Notes: a model not told the origin generated them from the letters alone. 64,000 bases of DNA from Emydura subglobosa (GCA_007922225.1 ML679958.1:53586838-53650837); one strand, 5' to 3'. Counted from the stretch's first letter, positions 45,801-57,994 are shown. Program-made: numbers and translations.

Positions 45801-47894
45801 CTTAATTGGTGACTCCGGAACTGTGGGTCCCTGCCACTTCAATTCTGTTATTCTCTTTTCCTTGTCTTTCATTTTAGCATCCATTTTCTTTCTTATTGCC
45901 TCCTCTTTAGTTCTTCTATTCCCATCAACTTCCCCTTCTACATGATTTCCCAGGAACACATGTTCTACTGCATGAATCAGCAGCAAATTGACTAGATTTT
46001 GCCAGTTCCCCTTGCATGCAGGTGCAAAGAGCAGAGAAGCCTTGCATTACAACATAGCAGATACAAAATTGCCAGTAGCAGAATGCTTAGAGTTCTGGGT
46101 TTTGTGCTATGAATGAGACTATCATATATGTTTCCACTTCAGTTTTATTTAAGGAGGTGAAGCTTTATTTCCAGAGTACATTATACATTAATCCATTGTG
46201 TCATGTAGTTCTGCTAACATACAAATATATTTCAAAAGTTTGCTCACCAATACCGCCACACTGTGTTTCCCCTTCTCTTGTCCTCATTTTTAAAACCCAA
46301 AGCATCTTGCCAAAGACTCGTCTCTACTCATTTTTTTCTGCCAGCCACTAATTTTTCTTTTTAATCTCCAATGTTCCTTCTTGGACTGTCAATATCTCTC
46401 CTTGGATCTTAATTTTCTAACTAAAGCTGTTTATTGATGTACTACTTTTTTCAGTAGAGTATCCCATCAATATACTTGTGTGATAAGAATAGAAGGGGTG
46501 ATGGTGTCTTTTGTTTTTTTGTTGACTCAGGGCTTTTGTGTTCTCTCCGTTGTTAACTCTGGAGTTTTAAATTTGAGGCTTTTTGTACAGAGTTAAAAGT
46601 ATTTAGCATTCTTAAAGTTTAGCCTAAAAAATTCAGAGCAAAAATCTTGTTAAAATCCATTTAAAATGATCCAAATTCACTTAAATTATGCTTGTTGGTA
46701 ATATTGGGTGGAGGCTTACTGAGACTTTATTTCTACATCACATCTACAGCAAAGAATACTTTCACCCACTAAAAGTGATATCTCATCCAAATCACTATTA
46801 ATCATTGATTTTCTTCATCCAGTGTGAAATTATCAGGTATCCTGTTTGACTCATGTAATGATTAGTTTTATATTTTGTGTTTTGGACCTCAAAACAGCCC
46901 ATGCTCTGTGAGGAGGAAGGCAGAGATTGCAAATGACCAGATAAGGACTGAACCAAAGTCCATTGAAGTGCATGGAAAGACTCTCATTAACATCAATGCA
47001 CTATGGATCAAGTCCATATTGCACTATATGCTTTGGTAACTATAAAATATATGAGAAAATATTGAAGTAAAATCAATATCGTGATGTAAATAAACAAGAC
47101 AAAAGTACTTGGTTTCTTGGTAATTCAGCAGTATTAGTTTTTCTCTACTATGGTGCTGTATTATTTATGTATTATAACACTGCTCTGCACTGAAAGTGAC
47201 TGATCAGGCAGCAGATGGGCAACAATTAAAGACATTCACATAGCAGTCAAGCAGGATCAGAGACATGGTCACAAGAAGACAGGGTCACTGGATGCACAGC
47301 AGTGGCAGAGGAATAGTGTTATAGTTTGCGTTAAACCTTATTGAAACTGATGGGTGTAACAGCTGCCCTTTGTTTGGAATAATTGTAAGAAGCAGTTAAG
47401 TTCCTTGATGAAACTAGATAGCAGCCTCTTCACAAAACAAAGCCACATGCAAGATATGTGGGCAGAGGCATTTTGCTGGGTATTGTTTTGTGCAGGTTTG
47501 TGTGTCTGTGAAAGAGAGGCAGAAAAAAGACCAGAGAAAGCAGAAAGAGAAGGTAGCAAAGAAGCATAAGATACAGGCACAAAAGCACCGGAAGTATAGC
47601 CCTAAGCCAAAGAGTTTGTGGGCTAGATCCTGGCTAAAAAGGGTATTTGAGTTGTGAGAAAAGAAACACTCTCTTGCAGTTTTATTCCTGCTGTATTCAG
47701 GGACTTGTACATTCTGTGTAATTACACAGGATCACATCAAAGAATCTGGATTGATCGTCAATTTTTCCTCCTTACTAGAACCCGCAGGACTCCAAAAAAC
47801 TGGCTAATCACGCATGTCAAAAAAGGCTAACAGTAGTAACATTTGACCTCAAATGTTGAACAAAATATTATCTTGACAGTCAGGAATGATCAGG
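42811..47894. other. Unannotated stretch
   Basis: About 5 kb without a recognisable gene. A GC-richer patch at 43640-43830 contains inverted CCCCCTGTTTCCTCCTG and GCAGGAAACAGGGGAGGG, another likely foldback relic. The text at 44810-44880 (GGGCCTGATTCTCCTTTAG) is a diverged amniote repeat. Short frames (for example 45717-45986) are low-complexity, with no domain. Confidence 0.4.
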
Positions 47895-47895
47895 A

Positions 47896-49190
47896 TTTCA
47901 TAGAACCATAGAAATATAGGGCTGTAAGGGATCTTGAGAAGTCATCAAGTTCAGCTCCCTGCACTGAGGCAGGGGCAAGTTAACCTTGAGTTTCCCTGTC
48001 AAGTGTTTGTCCAACCTATTCTTAAAAACCTCCAGTGATGGAGATTCCACAATTTTCCTTAGAAGTCTATTCCAGAACTTAACTACACTTATAGTTAGAA
48101 AGTTTTTCCAAATATCTAACTTAAATCTCCCTCGCTGTATATTAACTACATTGCTTCTTGTCCGACCTTTAGTAGACCTGGAGAACAATTGAGCACAGTG
48201 CTCTTTATAACAACCCTCAATATCTCTGAAGACTGTTAACCTGTCCCACCTCAGTCTTCGTTTCTCAAGACTAAACATGCCTAGTCTTTTAACCCTTCCT
48301 CATAGGTCAGATTTTCAAAATCTTTTAAATAATTTTTACTCCTCTCCAATTTGTCCACATCTTTCCTACAGTGTGGCATCCAGAACTGGATACAGTATTC
48401 CAGCTGAGACTTCATCAGTGCCAAGTGGAGTGGTACAACACTTCTGTTAATACACCTCAGAATCTTATTAGCTTTTTTCAATTGTATCACTTTGTTGACT
48501 TATATTCAATTTGTGATCCACAATAAACTTAAGATCCTTTTCCACAGTACTATCACCTTGCCAGCTATTCCACATTTTGTAGTTGTGCATTTGATTTTTT
48601 CCTTCCTAAGTGAAGTAATTTGCTCTTATCTTTACTGAATTTCCTCTTGTTGATTCCATTCTAATTCTCCAGTGTGTCAAGGTGGTTTGAAATCTAACCC
48701 TATTCTCCAAAATGCTTGCATGATGTATCATGTCTATTCCACCTTCAGATTTGTAACCAATTCCTCCTAGTTGGTCAGAATCAAGTCTAAAATGTCTTTT
48801 CCTCTGGTACTTTCTCCACTTTCTGAAATTAAGATATGTCCCCAATATATTCCAAGAACTTACTGGAAATTGTGTTTTCCTGTATTACTTTTCCCACAAA
48901 TATCTAAGTAGTTAAAGTTCTGCATTACAACCATGTCTTGTATTCTGGATATGTATGTTGTTTGTTCTAGAAATGCCTCTTCCTGTTTTAATAGTCTATA
49001 GTAGACCCCTACCATAACATCAGCTCTATCTATTACCCTTTTACCTTTACCCAGAGACTCTCCTCTGGTCTGCCTCCCATTTCCTTCTGGACCTCAGAAC
49101 AATTATATGTATTCTTGATGTATAATGAAATATCTCTTCCCTTTTTATCCTGCCTGTACTTCATGAACAAGCTATTTATGATGGCATGGT
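47896..49190 (-). mobile_element. CR1-type LINE, minus strand
   Basis: The inverted 3' tail TTCATAGAACCATAGAAATA starts at 47897. On the minus strand, a 126-codon frame (48278-47898) reads the CR1 C-terminus (FSRSTKGRTRSN, GRFKLDIWKNFLT, FWNRLLRKIVESPSLEVFKNR). Upstream, 48490-48281 reads QLKKANKILRCINRSV and SQLEYCIQFWMPH, with a frame change between. From 48500 to 49190 the text is the antisense of a CR1-type internal region (for example TCTCCAGTGTGTCAAGGTGG, AGTAGACCCCTACCATAAC). The copy is inactive and 5'-truncated. Confidence 0.85.
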
Positions 49191-50929
49191 AGCATGTGGT
49201 AAAATAGAGCAGAGCAGGGCAAAATGTGATAGCAGGGCTGGATTTAGGAGTGTGATGGAATTAATCTTGGTCTTGAAAAGTAGAAAAAGAGGGTCTCATA
49301 ATCAGAGGAAAGTCTTTAGTTGGTGAAAATAGAAAACATCAAAATCATGCATTAAATCAGCTATTGATCTAGGCTGGGAGGAGGGGATAAAAATAACTTT
49401 AATCTTTGAATCATTTTTCCTTTCTTTAATGGTATTGTTCTTGTTAAAACTAGGTCCTTACATATGTCAGAAGAGGTTGAAAGGAGATGCACTGTTCTAT
49501 ATTTCACTTTAATTTGTGATTTTTGCATTGAGCTACACAAAGTTCAAATTTTAGCCCATTAGGAACTAAATTTTTTCTTCCTTCAGACTTGAAGGGAAAA
49601 TTTCTAAAGAGAAGATATAATTGCAACAAAAACATTTATAGGAACTGAAGAATAGGGAAAATCAAGGTCCAAGTTGGAAGGATGAGCAATAGGCCATATG
49701 ATGGTTGGAGGGAGGGAAGGAAGAAGTAAGGTTGGAGGTATTGATGTCAAGCATGTTATTTATGAATAAATGATAACAAATTTAAGAAAAGAAGACGGCT
49801 CAAATTGAGTTTGCACAGGAGGAGGAAGTGAGAAGTGCACAGAGAAAAGAGCAAGTGAAAGAGAGGAGCACAAAAAGCTTGCACATCGCTGGATGAGGTT
49901 TGGGTAAGCAGTTCAGCCTTTGGATAAGTGATATATTTAGAATGAACTGAACCAGGGTATCTTCCATGTTAAATAGTATTATTGACTATCCATTCATGCT
50001 GTAGGGACACCTAGGGCTCTAAAATTGGCAGTGTCTCACAAGTAGGTCTACAGTGGAGATTAGTGACGAAGGAATATTTATTAAGTCTAATACTCAGTTT
50101 AGAGGAATTTTCTTAATAGAGTATGAACCCTGCTATAAGGAATTTTGTATGCATATTTTCTGCTCTCCACACTGTGCATCAACTGCTTTCTTTCCCCTCT
50201 AGAGGGCACAGAGCTTAATCATCTCTGTTCTGCTGCACAGGGTACCAGGCCTTCCCTCCGTGTGCTCAGAGCAGTTGAGTAGGCTCTCCACTAGACTTTA
50301 ACTCAACTGTTTAGCACATGGTAAAGGCAGCAAACACTGGAGTTTTCAAATGTATAAGCTAAAACAATCTACTAACAGACCTTTAAATCATAGTCTAGTC
50401 ATATATATATATATGAAAATCATAAGATAAAGAACTTCCCAATGGAGGATGGGAAGAAAAAATCCCAAACAGCTGGTTCCAATTAACCAATCCTCTCGAG
50501 ATTGCTAACAGTGGAAGGAATCAGGGGATTATATAAGCCTGACAAGCTCATTCTGGAACTTTGGGGGTGGCAGTGAGATGAGACTAGACCAAACCTCACC
50601 CCATCCCAGCCCAGCCCAGCCCAGCCCAGCCCACTCAAGAAGATGGAGGTTATAGGAATGCCAAGAGGAAAAACAGTTCCAGAAAGGAACAAGAGAGTCC
50701 TTTGGAAAAAGGTGCTGAATTTGGAGAGAGTTGTCTTACCAACTGGGGCATGCCTCAAAGGAAATTTTGGAATTCCCTGAAAGGTAAGAGAACTTAAAGG
50801 GAAATGGAACTAAAGACTCTGGGTGTGGATGATGATAAAAAGGGGTGTACCAATATTTGGTTGAAGTATTACTACATTCTCTCTGGCTCCCCTTCATTTA
50901 ATTCCGCCTTTTTTTTCTTCTAGTGGTTT
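49191..50929. other. Unannotated stretch
   Basis: No supported gene. It contains (TA)n at 50401-50414 and a (CCCAG)n array at 50604-50632. A frame on the minus strand (50483-50758) contains this array as a low-complexity Gly/Trp run and is rejected as a gene. Confidence 0.5.
50604..50632. repeat. (CCCAG)n microsatellite
   Basis: Five to six tandem CCCAG units. Confidence 0.9.
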
Positions 50930-52110
50930 GCGTCACATTTTGGGGTACAATTCAGGACAGCGAGATGTTGTCACTGTCTGCCTGGTAAATTAAATGATTT
51001 GCTGCTGTGGCTCGCAGCCTAGACACCAGCAGCCAAACATGCAGCTCTCTGAGCATCTGTGTTCAGTCCTGGTTCAGCCCTCTGACACCAGTAGCCCATC
51101 TACAACACAATAGCTCCACCCTGGTCTCCACCAGTCATGGTAACTACTTGCAGAGTGACCCCAACAGTCTCCCACTTCTGAATTTCCCCAAAACCATCCC
51201 CTGAAGCATTCAGCCCTCTCCTGGAACCCTCAGAATTAATGAAGTTTGTTGCTTTTTTACATAGACAAAAGCACAACAGCTCATTACTTTAACTGGAGTT
51301 AACAATCAATTTAAACACAGCACTGGGGTGGTTTAGATAAAAAGTGAAACAAGTTTATTAATAAAGACAGGTTTTAAGTTAGTTTAAGTACAAGAGATAA
51401 AAACAAAATTGTTATAAGAAAATAAAAGAAAATGAACTTTCTAATGGCTAAGACCTAACTCAACAAGCTACAGCATTCATTCAAGGTAGATTTCTTACAG
51501 ATCTGTCTTCTTTCCAACCATGGCTGGCTGATCTCTAAGTCAGGACCTTCCACGCAGGTACAAGGTGCTGGTTTCCCTTGTCTTCTTAGGTGAAAGGCCT
51601 TTGCTAAGCAGGTTTCTCATCTATATTCAGTTCCCACAGACTTCAGTTGGTTGGAGGACCCATCTTTCTCAGCTTGCACAGGTTCTGGCCCCTTGTGTCT
51701 GTGCAGTGACAGATGCTGAGATGGCTTCTTCCCTCTCATTATGTCTTCCCAATCTCAGTGTTTTGTCCCCAAACTCAGGATGACCTCAGGCTGTTCTTCC
51801 TCTCCTGTGGCCTTGCCATCCCCTGCTGATTCATATATAAATAGGACTTCCATTGTTTTGATTCCACCATGCTTAGTTGACATAAGGGACAGGTAGATAG
51901 CTGCCTTTGCTCCAGTCTTGAAGAAAACCTGTTTCTCTCCCTTTGACTTGTCATGGAATGTAATGAACAATATCAGTGGATATTCATAATTCCTCATATA
52001 GTGTTAGTACATTTAGTAATCTTATTAAACATCAGTGTGCCATTAGCGCTCATAAGACCTTATTTGATACATTTGTGGTTCAGACCCTCTGTCTTTATTG
52101 TCCAGTAAAC
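50930..52110 (-). mobile_element. Probable LTR, minus strand
   Basis: C/T-rich text with the block AAGTTTATTAATAAAGACAG at 51351-51370, an antisense poly(A)-signal region, and a following C/T-rich half. Remembered reptile endogenous-retrovirus LTRs look like this. A 5' TG/3' CA pair and target duplication were not located. The frames at 51007-51204, 51565-51783 and 51755-51997 have no retroviral domain. Confidence 0.4.
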
Positions 52111-52125
52111 CACTGAAACTTAGAC

Positions 52126-52977
52126 CTGGTCTACACTACACTAAATACTTTTGTCAATAAAACAGTGCTAGTGTAGATGGTACAGTTACCTCCCTGCTGA
52201 CAAAACTGCCCTTTTTTCCCCAACAAAATAAAACCACTTCTAGGAGTGGTATAGGGCTTTTGTCGGCAGAGATAGGGCAACAGTGTCAGTGTAGACACTG
52301 TGTTCTCTTAGAGCAGTGAAATTGACAAGTGAGGGGGTGATAGCCCACTCCCTGTGAGTGGGGACCAGGTAAGCCACGCTGCTTCCCACTGACAGCTGGG
52401 ACCGGGAGGGGAAGGATTGCTGCCTCTGACTCTAAGCTGGGCTGCGGAAGGCTGCCCTCTCAGCTGGGAGTCTGGAATGCTGGCAAGCTGCTGGCGGGTG
52501 CCTCTGGGCTCCTGGCTGCAACCTGGGGTGTGGGAAAGCTGCGGAAGCCAGGGTGCAGTCAGCTGCAGCTTGGCTGTGAGACCGGGACTCGGGCACACTG
52601 TGGGTGCCTGCCATGCAGTGATCCCAGAAATAGGCTGTTGGAGCCCACTTCTGGCTCAGAACCATGACCGGGCAGGACACGAGGCTACAACTGGCTCCCA
52701 GGAGTGGGGGTGCAGAGAAGTCCCTGCATGCTGATCTGACTCCTGGCAGGGACTGGGAGGGCATCCCACAGGGAAATCAGGAGGCCATGGGCTCCTGGTA
52801 GGGAGCATAAAGATGATTCTCTCAGGTCCCCCCACACTGCCCCTTAGGTAGGTGGAAGCACTCCTGGTAAGAATGCACTCCGACTCAAGGAGAGCAGTAT
52901 GGACATCAGTCACCAAGCGGTGACTGAAAGTCAACATAAATATGTCAACTTATTTTTCAAGTGTAGACAAAGCCTTC
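52126..52977. mobile_element. TGTCTAC-type non-autonomous DNA transposon with GC-rich core
   Basis: The left end GACCTGGTCTACACTACACT (about 52129) and right end CAAGTGTAGACAAAGCCTTC (about 52958-52977) are inverted. The next 200 bp include CTTTTGTCGGCAGAGATAGG and CAGTGTCAGTGTAGACACTG. The middle (52316-52930) is GC-rich with CAGCTGGGA-type words. Overlapping 93-110-codon frames on both strands here are a composition effect, and no transposase domain is recognised. Confidence 0.6.
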
Positions 52978-53826
52978 TCAGATAAGTTCCTTTTCTCTTT
53001 CTGTGAAAGAGATGCCATGCTGTCTGGGGAAGACTTCATGATGGTTCCTTCTCTGCTGGTGATAGCTGAGTCATTACCTCCTCCCTTTGTTAGTTTGATG
53101 GCTTTGTTTACCTTTTATGTAAATGCGACTTCATGGTCTTCATTCTGCCTGATGACCAGAATGCTCAGAGAAAAAAAAAAAATTCCTTTGTCTAGGATAG
53201 ACTGGGCTGATACATTGCTTGCCAAACACATTTTAAGAACATAATTCTACCACATATCCATCTTTGTACTCATCACATACATACTTTATATTAATCATCA
53301 GTGATTTAATTGTCCTGTGATGTATTACATGACATCTTTTGAGTATATGTCATGACAACAATGCGTTGGGGGTAGTGAGTATGTCAGACCTGACAAGATT
53401 TCCTGTCATAGAGTAGTGAACACCTAATGGGCCTCTGTGTCACAGTCAGGTTGTTCTGGTTCATGTGACAATAGATTGGTAACAATTATATACAGAATTT
53501 CAGAATATTGGTTCTCGTTCTTTCTTTGATGGGGTCACTCCAGAGACTGCTAAACAACTGGTTATAATATCTCCTGCTTCCCATCTGCTGTCTGGCCATT
53601 ACCAAAATGGGCAGCTTTTCCCCCCACCATTTAGGAGTTTATCTCTGGAGTTTCTTACCCAAAGATTGTCAGAAGGGGTCTGCAATTCTTTATTTTTAAA
53701 ATCTCAACTCATTTGGAGTATTCTCCCCTCCCCACCCCACTCCTCTTTATTTTATAATTGCTAGCATAGCATCAAAAATAGTTATTTCTAAGTAGTTCTT
53801 GTAGTCTGATTAACTCAGAGAATAAA
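52978..53826. other. Unannotated stretch
   Basis: No recognised domain in the 100-codon frame 52942-53244. No clear repeat. Confidence 0.5.
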
Positions 53827-54140
53827 GCCTTGTCTACACCAGTACTTATGCTAGCAAAACTTTTGTCACTTAGAGATGTGAAAAAATACCCCCCCCAGCG
53901 ACATTAGTTTTGCCAGCATAAGCGCTTGTGTAGTCACGTTATGTTGGGCTTTCCTGATGACATAATAAAACCACCTACAATGAGTGGTGGTAGCTATGTT
54001 GGTGGGAGAGCATCTCCTGCCGACATAGCGCTGTCCACACAAGTACTTATGCCAGCAAAACTTATGTTGCTCAGGGCTGTGTTTTTTCACACCCCTGAGT
54101 GACAAAAGTTTTTCCGGCATAAGTATAGTGTAGACAAGGC
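53827..54140. mobile_element. Near-palindromic MITE (TGTCTAC-type)
   Basis: The ends GCCTTGTCTACACCAGTACT (53827) and AAGTATAGTGTAGACAAGGC (to 54140) pair. Inner blocks pair too: AGCAAAACTTTTGTCACTTA with GAGTGACAAAAGTTTTTCCG, and GTGAAAAAATACC with TTTTTTCACACC. Roughly the outer 100 bp on each side are inverted repeats. There is no coding capacity. I could not define a target duplication (flanks AAA and CTT). Confidence 0.8.
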
Positions 54141-54554
54141 CTTAGTAGTAAGCTAGAGAACTGTATTTGTACGTCACTAATTTTAAATCTAGCCCAGGTC
54201 AGTAACAACAAGAAGTTGTTACCATCAGGTACCTCTTTGGGCTATGTGAATTGAATTGCTGATCTCAGTCTAATTCCTAGAGAACAAGATATCCAGTAGA
54301 GCACAATGAATAACTGATTTTTTTTCAATTTATTGGCAGTTCTGAAAAATAAATAAATTGACTAAACTAAAACTGAAAGTTCCAGAAATATTTGGCCAAA
54401 TGAAAAAAGCAACAAAATTTTGGTTTTGGGTCAGACGAAAGGTTTTGTTCAACCCAAAACAAAATGTTTGTTTTCCAATCACTTACAATAAAAGCAAAGG
54501 AAATGAAGGGCTAAATTCACAATATAGCAGGGGGAAGGCAGTGTCCACACTATG
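54141..54554. other. Unannotated stretch with A/T-rich repeat at its end
   Basis: The first 200 bp are featureless. From about 54360 the motifs TTTTGGTTTTGGGTCAG and TTCAACCCAAAACAAAATG belong to the A/T-homopolymer-rich repeat family. Confidence 0.45.
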
Positions 54555-54685
54555 GATTTTAGCCCAGTGGTTAGGGCACACCCCTGGGATGTGAAAGACT
54601 CAGTTTCAGTCCCTCCTCGGGCTGTAAAGCAGCAATTTAAACTTAGGTCTCCCACATTGTGGTCCAGTGCCCTCATCCGCAGGCT
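54555..54685. repeat. Head-to-head tRNA-like foldback SINE, copy 2
   Basis: The plus half has TAGCCCAGTGGTTAGGGCAC (A-box-like) and ACTCAGTTTCAGTCCCT (B-box-like). The minus half has CAATTTAAACTTAGGTCTCC and CCAGTGCCCTCATCCGCAGG. The two face each other and fold back. Confidence 0.65.
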
Positions 54686-55714
54686 ATCTTTCAAGGTATT
54701 TTGTTGAAGTTGCACTTCTGTTGTCAATCCAGCACCTTCTATAAATACTAAAATTTGCTTTAACTAGAGAGAAAATATCTTTGCAGTGTTTTATAGCAAG
54801 ACCTGCTTAAAAAAAATATTCTGTTGGGGTTTGGAAAAGGGGTTTTGAAATGATGCCAAGGCATCTTGCTCCTCCTCAGATATGGCATTGAGTCTTTTAT
54901 ATTCAGATAAGATATTCTACAGCACCTTTGTCAGGTAGTCTATATTACTGCCTTGTTTCTTTGTCTTGCAGCAGGTCACCTGCTCTAAGAACACACTGAA
55001 ATCAAAAAGAAGGTCAACACTGGCACATTCATACATCAAAGGGTTTCAGAATGATAACAAGACTTTTAATCAGCCCCCAGTTGTTTACTGACAGCAGGAG
55101 ATCTGAACCAGCCATTTAGCAGGTTTGAAGGTAATCATGCACAGCTAATTGCTGCTCCTGGAATACCACTTTTTGTAATAAATGGAATTCTATCTTGTGA
55201 CTAATTCCTATTTTAGATGTTCAAGGTCTGAATTGTAGAAGAGCTGCTTGTAGGTGAATCATACAGATGCTTCACTAGTCAACAGAAATTGACCAAAACT
55301 GAAAGAGAATAAAGGTCCTAAAAAGAAAAATATATCAATTGAGAACCACATAATAATCCAACACAGATATAGTAAAAGTCCCAAATGTTCAAAATGTGAC
55401 TTCCAGGTGCTCAACAAGAGACAAGAGCAATAAACACTTCAAATCACTGAAACATCTAAAACCCTATGTCACGCCAGCAAATAATGCAAAAAAAAAGCCA
55501 TCACATTTCAAAACTGTACTTATATTTTAAATGGTTTAATATGTTTGATAGGTGAATTGATAGAAAGAATTATGCCCCCCCACACATTTCAGCCCCTCAC
55601 TGATTGGGTTAGGCAAGGAAAAGTTCACAGGTGATTCTTACTTTTTCTCCTACTTATAATGTTAAATGATTTAACATGTGAGTACATTTACTACACTATT
55701 ACACTACGATACAA
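54686..55714. other. Unannotated stretch
   Basis: No gene or confident repeat. Confidence 0.5.
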
Positions 55715-55804
55715 AATTACTCAAGATAGTTAAGTCTAAAGCTAACTATAAAGAATTACAACAGGACCTCAAACACTGGATAACTGGGCAACAAAATGGT
55801 AGAT
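55715..55804 (+). mobile_element. CR1-type LINE, 5' part of an interrupted copy
   Basis: ACTCAAGATAGTTAAGTCTA, then AAGAATTACAACAGGACCTC and GGGCAACAAAATGGTAGAT are typical CR1 ORF2 text. The element continues at 56306. The hAT insertion at 55805-56305 separates the two halves with a duplicated TGGTAGAT. Confidence 0.8.
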
Positions 55805-56305
55805 CAGCGGTTCTCAACCTTTTTTCCCCCCCGAGTACCACTCCGGTCAGGTAGAGTCAGGTCGAGTACCGCTTCACCTGACTGTACCTGGCCAGAGTAC
55901 TACTCGGAAAATAATCGCATTAAGTACTTTCAATCAATGCCCTCCGCCGAAACCCTACAGCCATTTGCCCATTTTTGGCGGCAGCAAGGGGGCATGATTT
56001 GGCGGGAGGAGGGAAGAACGGCAGAGGCAGCTTTTCTCAGCGGGCGGGGGAGCAACGGTGGGAGGTTTTCTCGGCGGCGGTGAGGGGGGGGGGAATCAGC
56101 AGTGGCGTTTGTCGGCGGCTGTGGGGGGGAATCGGCAGCAGCGTTTGGCGGCGGCGGCGGGGGGGAATCGGCGGCAGCAGGGTTTCTTGGCTGCGGGGAG
56201 GAGGGGATTCGGCAGCGGAATCGGCGGCGCGGTTTGCTTCGCGTACCACCGAGCCGGCTTCTGCATACCACTAGTGGTACGTGTACCACCGGTTGAGAAC
56301 CCCTG
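55805..56305. mobile_element. hAT-type non-autonomous transposon, 501 bp, GC-rich core
   Basis: Terminal inverted repeats CAGCGGTTCTCAACC (55805-55819) and GGTTGAGAACCCCTG (56291-56305) differ at one position. A perfect 8-bp target duplication TGGTAGAT lies at 55797-55804 and 56306-56313, the hAT hallmark. The core (about 55970-56230) is an irregular array of GGCGGC and GGGGGGGAATCGGCAGC units, with several overlapping frames on both strands (65-145 codons of Gly/Arg or Pro/Arg) that are not genes. It has no transposase. Confidence 0.92.
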
Positions 56306-57190
56306 TGGTAGATGAAATTCAATGCTGATAATTGCAAAGTAATGCATATTGGAACACAGAGTCCCAACTATACATGTAAAATGATCAGGTTTCAATTAGT
56401 TACTACTCAAGAAAGATCTTGGAGTCATCATGGATAGCTCTCTGAAAACATCTGCTCAATGTTCATCGGGATTCAAAAAAGCTAACACAATGTTGGGAAT
56501 CATTAGGAAAGGGATAGAAAGGCAGAAAATATAATGCCGCTATATAAATGCAAGGTATACCCACACCTTGAATACTGCATGCAGTTCTGGTGCCCCATCT
56601 TAAATATATATTACAATTGGAAAAAGTACAGTGAAGGGCTACAAAAGTTATTAGGGTTATGGAACAGCTTCCATATGAGGAAAAAAAGACTGGGACTCTT
56701 CATTTTAGAAAAGAGATGTCTGAGGGGGGATATGATAGAGGTCTATAAAATCATGAATGGTGTGGAGTAAGTGAATAAGGAAGTGCTCTTTACCTCTTCA
56801 AATAAGACAAGAGCTAGCGGTCACCTGATAAAATTAATAGGCAACAGGTTTAAAACAAACAAGTACTTCTTCATACAATGCACACTCAACCAAGTGATGT
56901 TGTGAAAGCCAAATCTATAACTGGGTTAAAAAAAGAATTGGATAACTTCATTGAGGATAGGTCCATCAATGGCTATTAGCCAACATAGTCAGGGATGCAA
57001 CTCCATGCTCTGGGTGTTCCTAAACCCCTGACTGCCAGAAACTGGGACTAGATGACAGGGGATGATCGCTTACTAATTGCCCTGTTCTGTTAATTCTTTC
57101 TGAAGCATCTGGCACCAGCCACTGTCAGAAGAAAGGATACTGGGCTAGATAGGTCATTGGTCTGACCTTGTTTGTTTATTCTTACATACT
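56306..57190 (+). mobile_element. CR1-type LINE, 3' part of an interrupted copy
   Basis: Starts with the second TGGTAGAT, then GAAATTCAATGCTGATAATT. CR1 ORF2 blocks follow in shifted frames: LGVIMDSSLKTSAQCSSG-like, CKVYPHLEYCMQFWCPI (about 56551), then KEKRCLRGDMIEVYKIMNGV-like (about 56704-56767). The 3' UTR ends with GGATACTGGGCTAGATAGGT, then CATTGGTCTGACCTTG, a distinct CR1 tail (not the ATTCTATGA type). Frameshifts and stops show that it is dead. Confidence 0.85.
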
Positions 57191-57312
57191 ATATCATCTC
57201 TGAGCTACTTGCTGGAGTAATAATTAAAATTTGTTAATAATTAAAAAGCACACACAGACCCATAAAAACATGGCTCTTGGAAACAGAAATGATGAACAAA
57301 AAAAAAAGATTG

Positions 57313-57573
57313 AGGGTGTATCTGCATTGCCGGCTCCTTGGCGATCAATGCAGCGTGATCGATTGAGTGGATCATGGAGACCCGCACAATTGATCCCGGA
57401 AGAACTTTCTGGTTGATGTCATTAATCCACCTCCCTGAAAGGAGTAAGGCTGTGTCAACTGAAAGGCGACTCCTGTCAATGCAGCGCAGTGAAGACACCA
57501 CGGTATAGCAAAGTAAGTAAGTCGACGGGAGACACACAAGCTTTTGACCGCTGGCAGCAATGTAGACAAGCCT
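57313..57573. mobile_element. TGTCTAC-type MITE
   Basis: Left AGGGTGTATCTGCATTGCCG, right CAGCAATGTAGACAAGCCT; read inverted, these are AGGGTGTATCTGCATTGC and AGGCTTGTCTACATTGCT. The inside has GATCAATGCAGCGTGATCGA and GTAAGTAAGTCGACGGGAG, words found in turtle Harbinger-like MITEs. It has no gene. Confidence 0.65.
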
Positions 57574-57994
57574 TTATCTCAAATCCAGGTACTGATTTTA
57601 TCCCATCTATCAATCATTCTATCTATCTATTGTTCCATCCCTATTTATATATCTGCCAGCCACCTTTTCATCCTGGGAGATCATAGTTTTCAGTTAAATT
57701 GAAAGTCAAGCCTTCAGCAAAAATCAAATGAAATAAAATAAAATCTGCTGCTGTGCGACTATTTTTGTGAAAACTTCAGCGATTAGCCCCTTCTAGTGGG
57801 CTTGGAAGACAGAGAAAGATAGAAAAGACAACAACAACAAAACACAGTAAAAGCCGTTTTGAGAAGTCTTTTTTTTTTAAAAAAAAGAAGTGGTGTTGAA
57901 AAGATTTGTGCAAAACAAAAAAAGTTTCAGGCTTAAGGGGAAAACCAGGAAAAAATGCTGACTTTTTTGCTGTTTTCATGATAAAATGAAAAAT
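57574..57994. other. Unannotated stretch
   Basis: AT-rich. Contains (CTAT)n at about 57618-57632 and T/A homopolymers near 57870. No gene. Confidence 0.5.

Noticed and set aside
50483..50758. Gly/Trp-rich 91-codon frame
   Set aside because: Caused by the (CCCAG)n microsatellite.
52308..52937. Four overlapping frames of 93-110 codons on both strands
   Set aside because: GC-rich MITE core, no recognisable domain.
55930..56367. 145-codon minus-strand frame rich in Pro, Arg, Ser
   Set aside because: It lies in the GC-rich core of a hAT element and reads repeated GGCGGC units. Open frames on both strands in several phases indicate composition, not coding.
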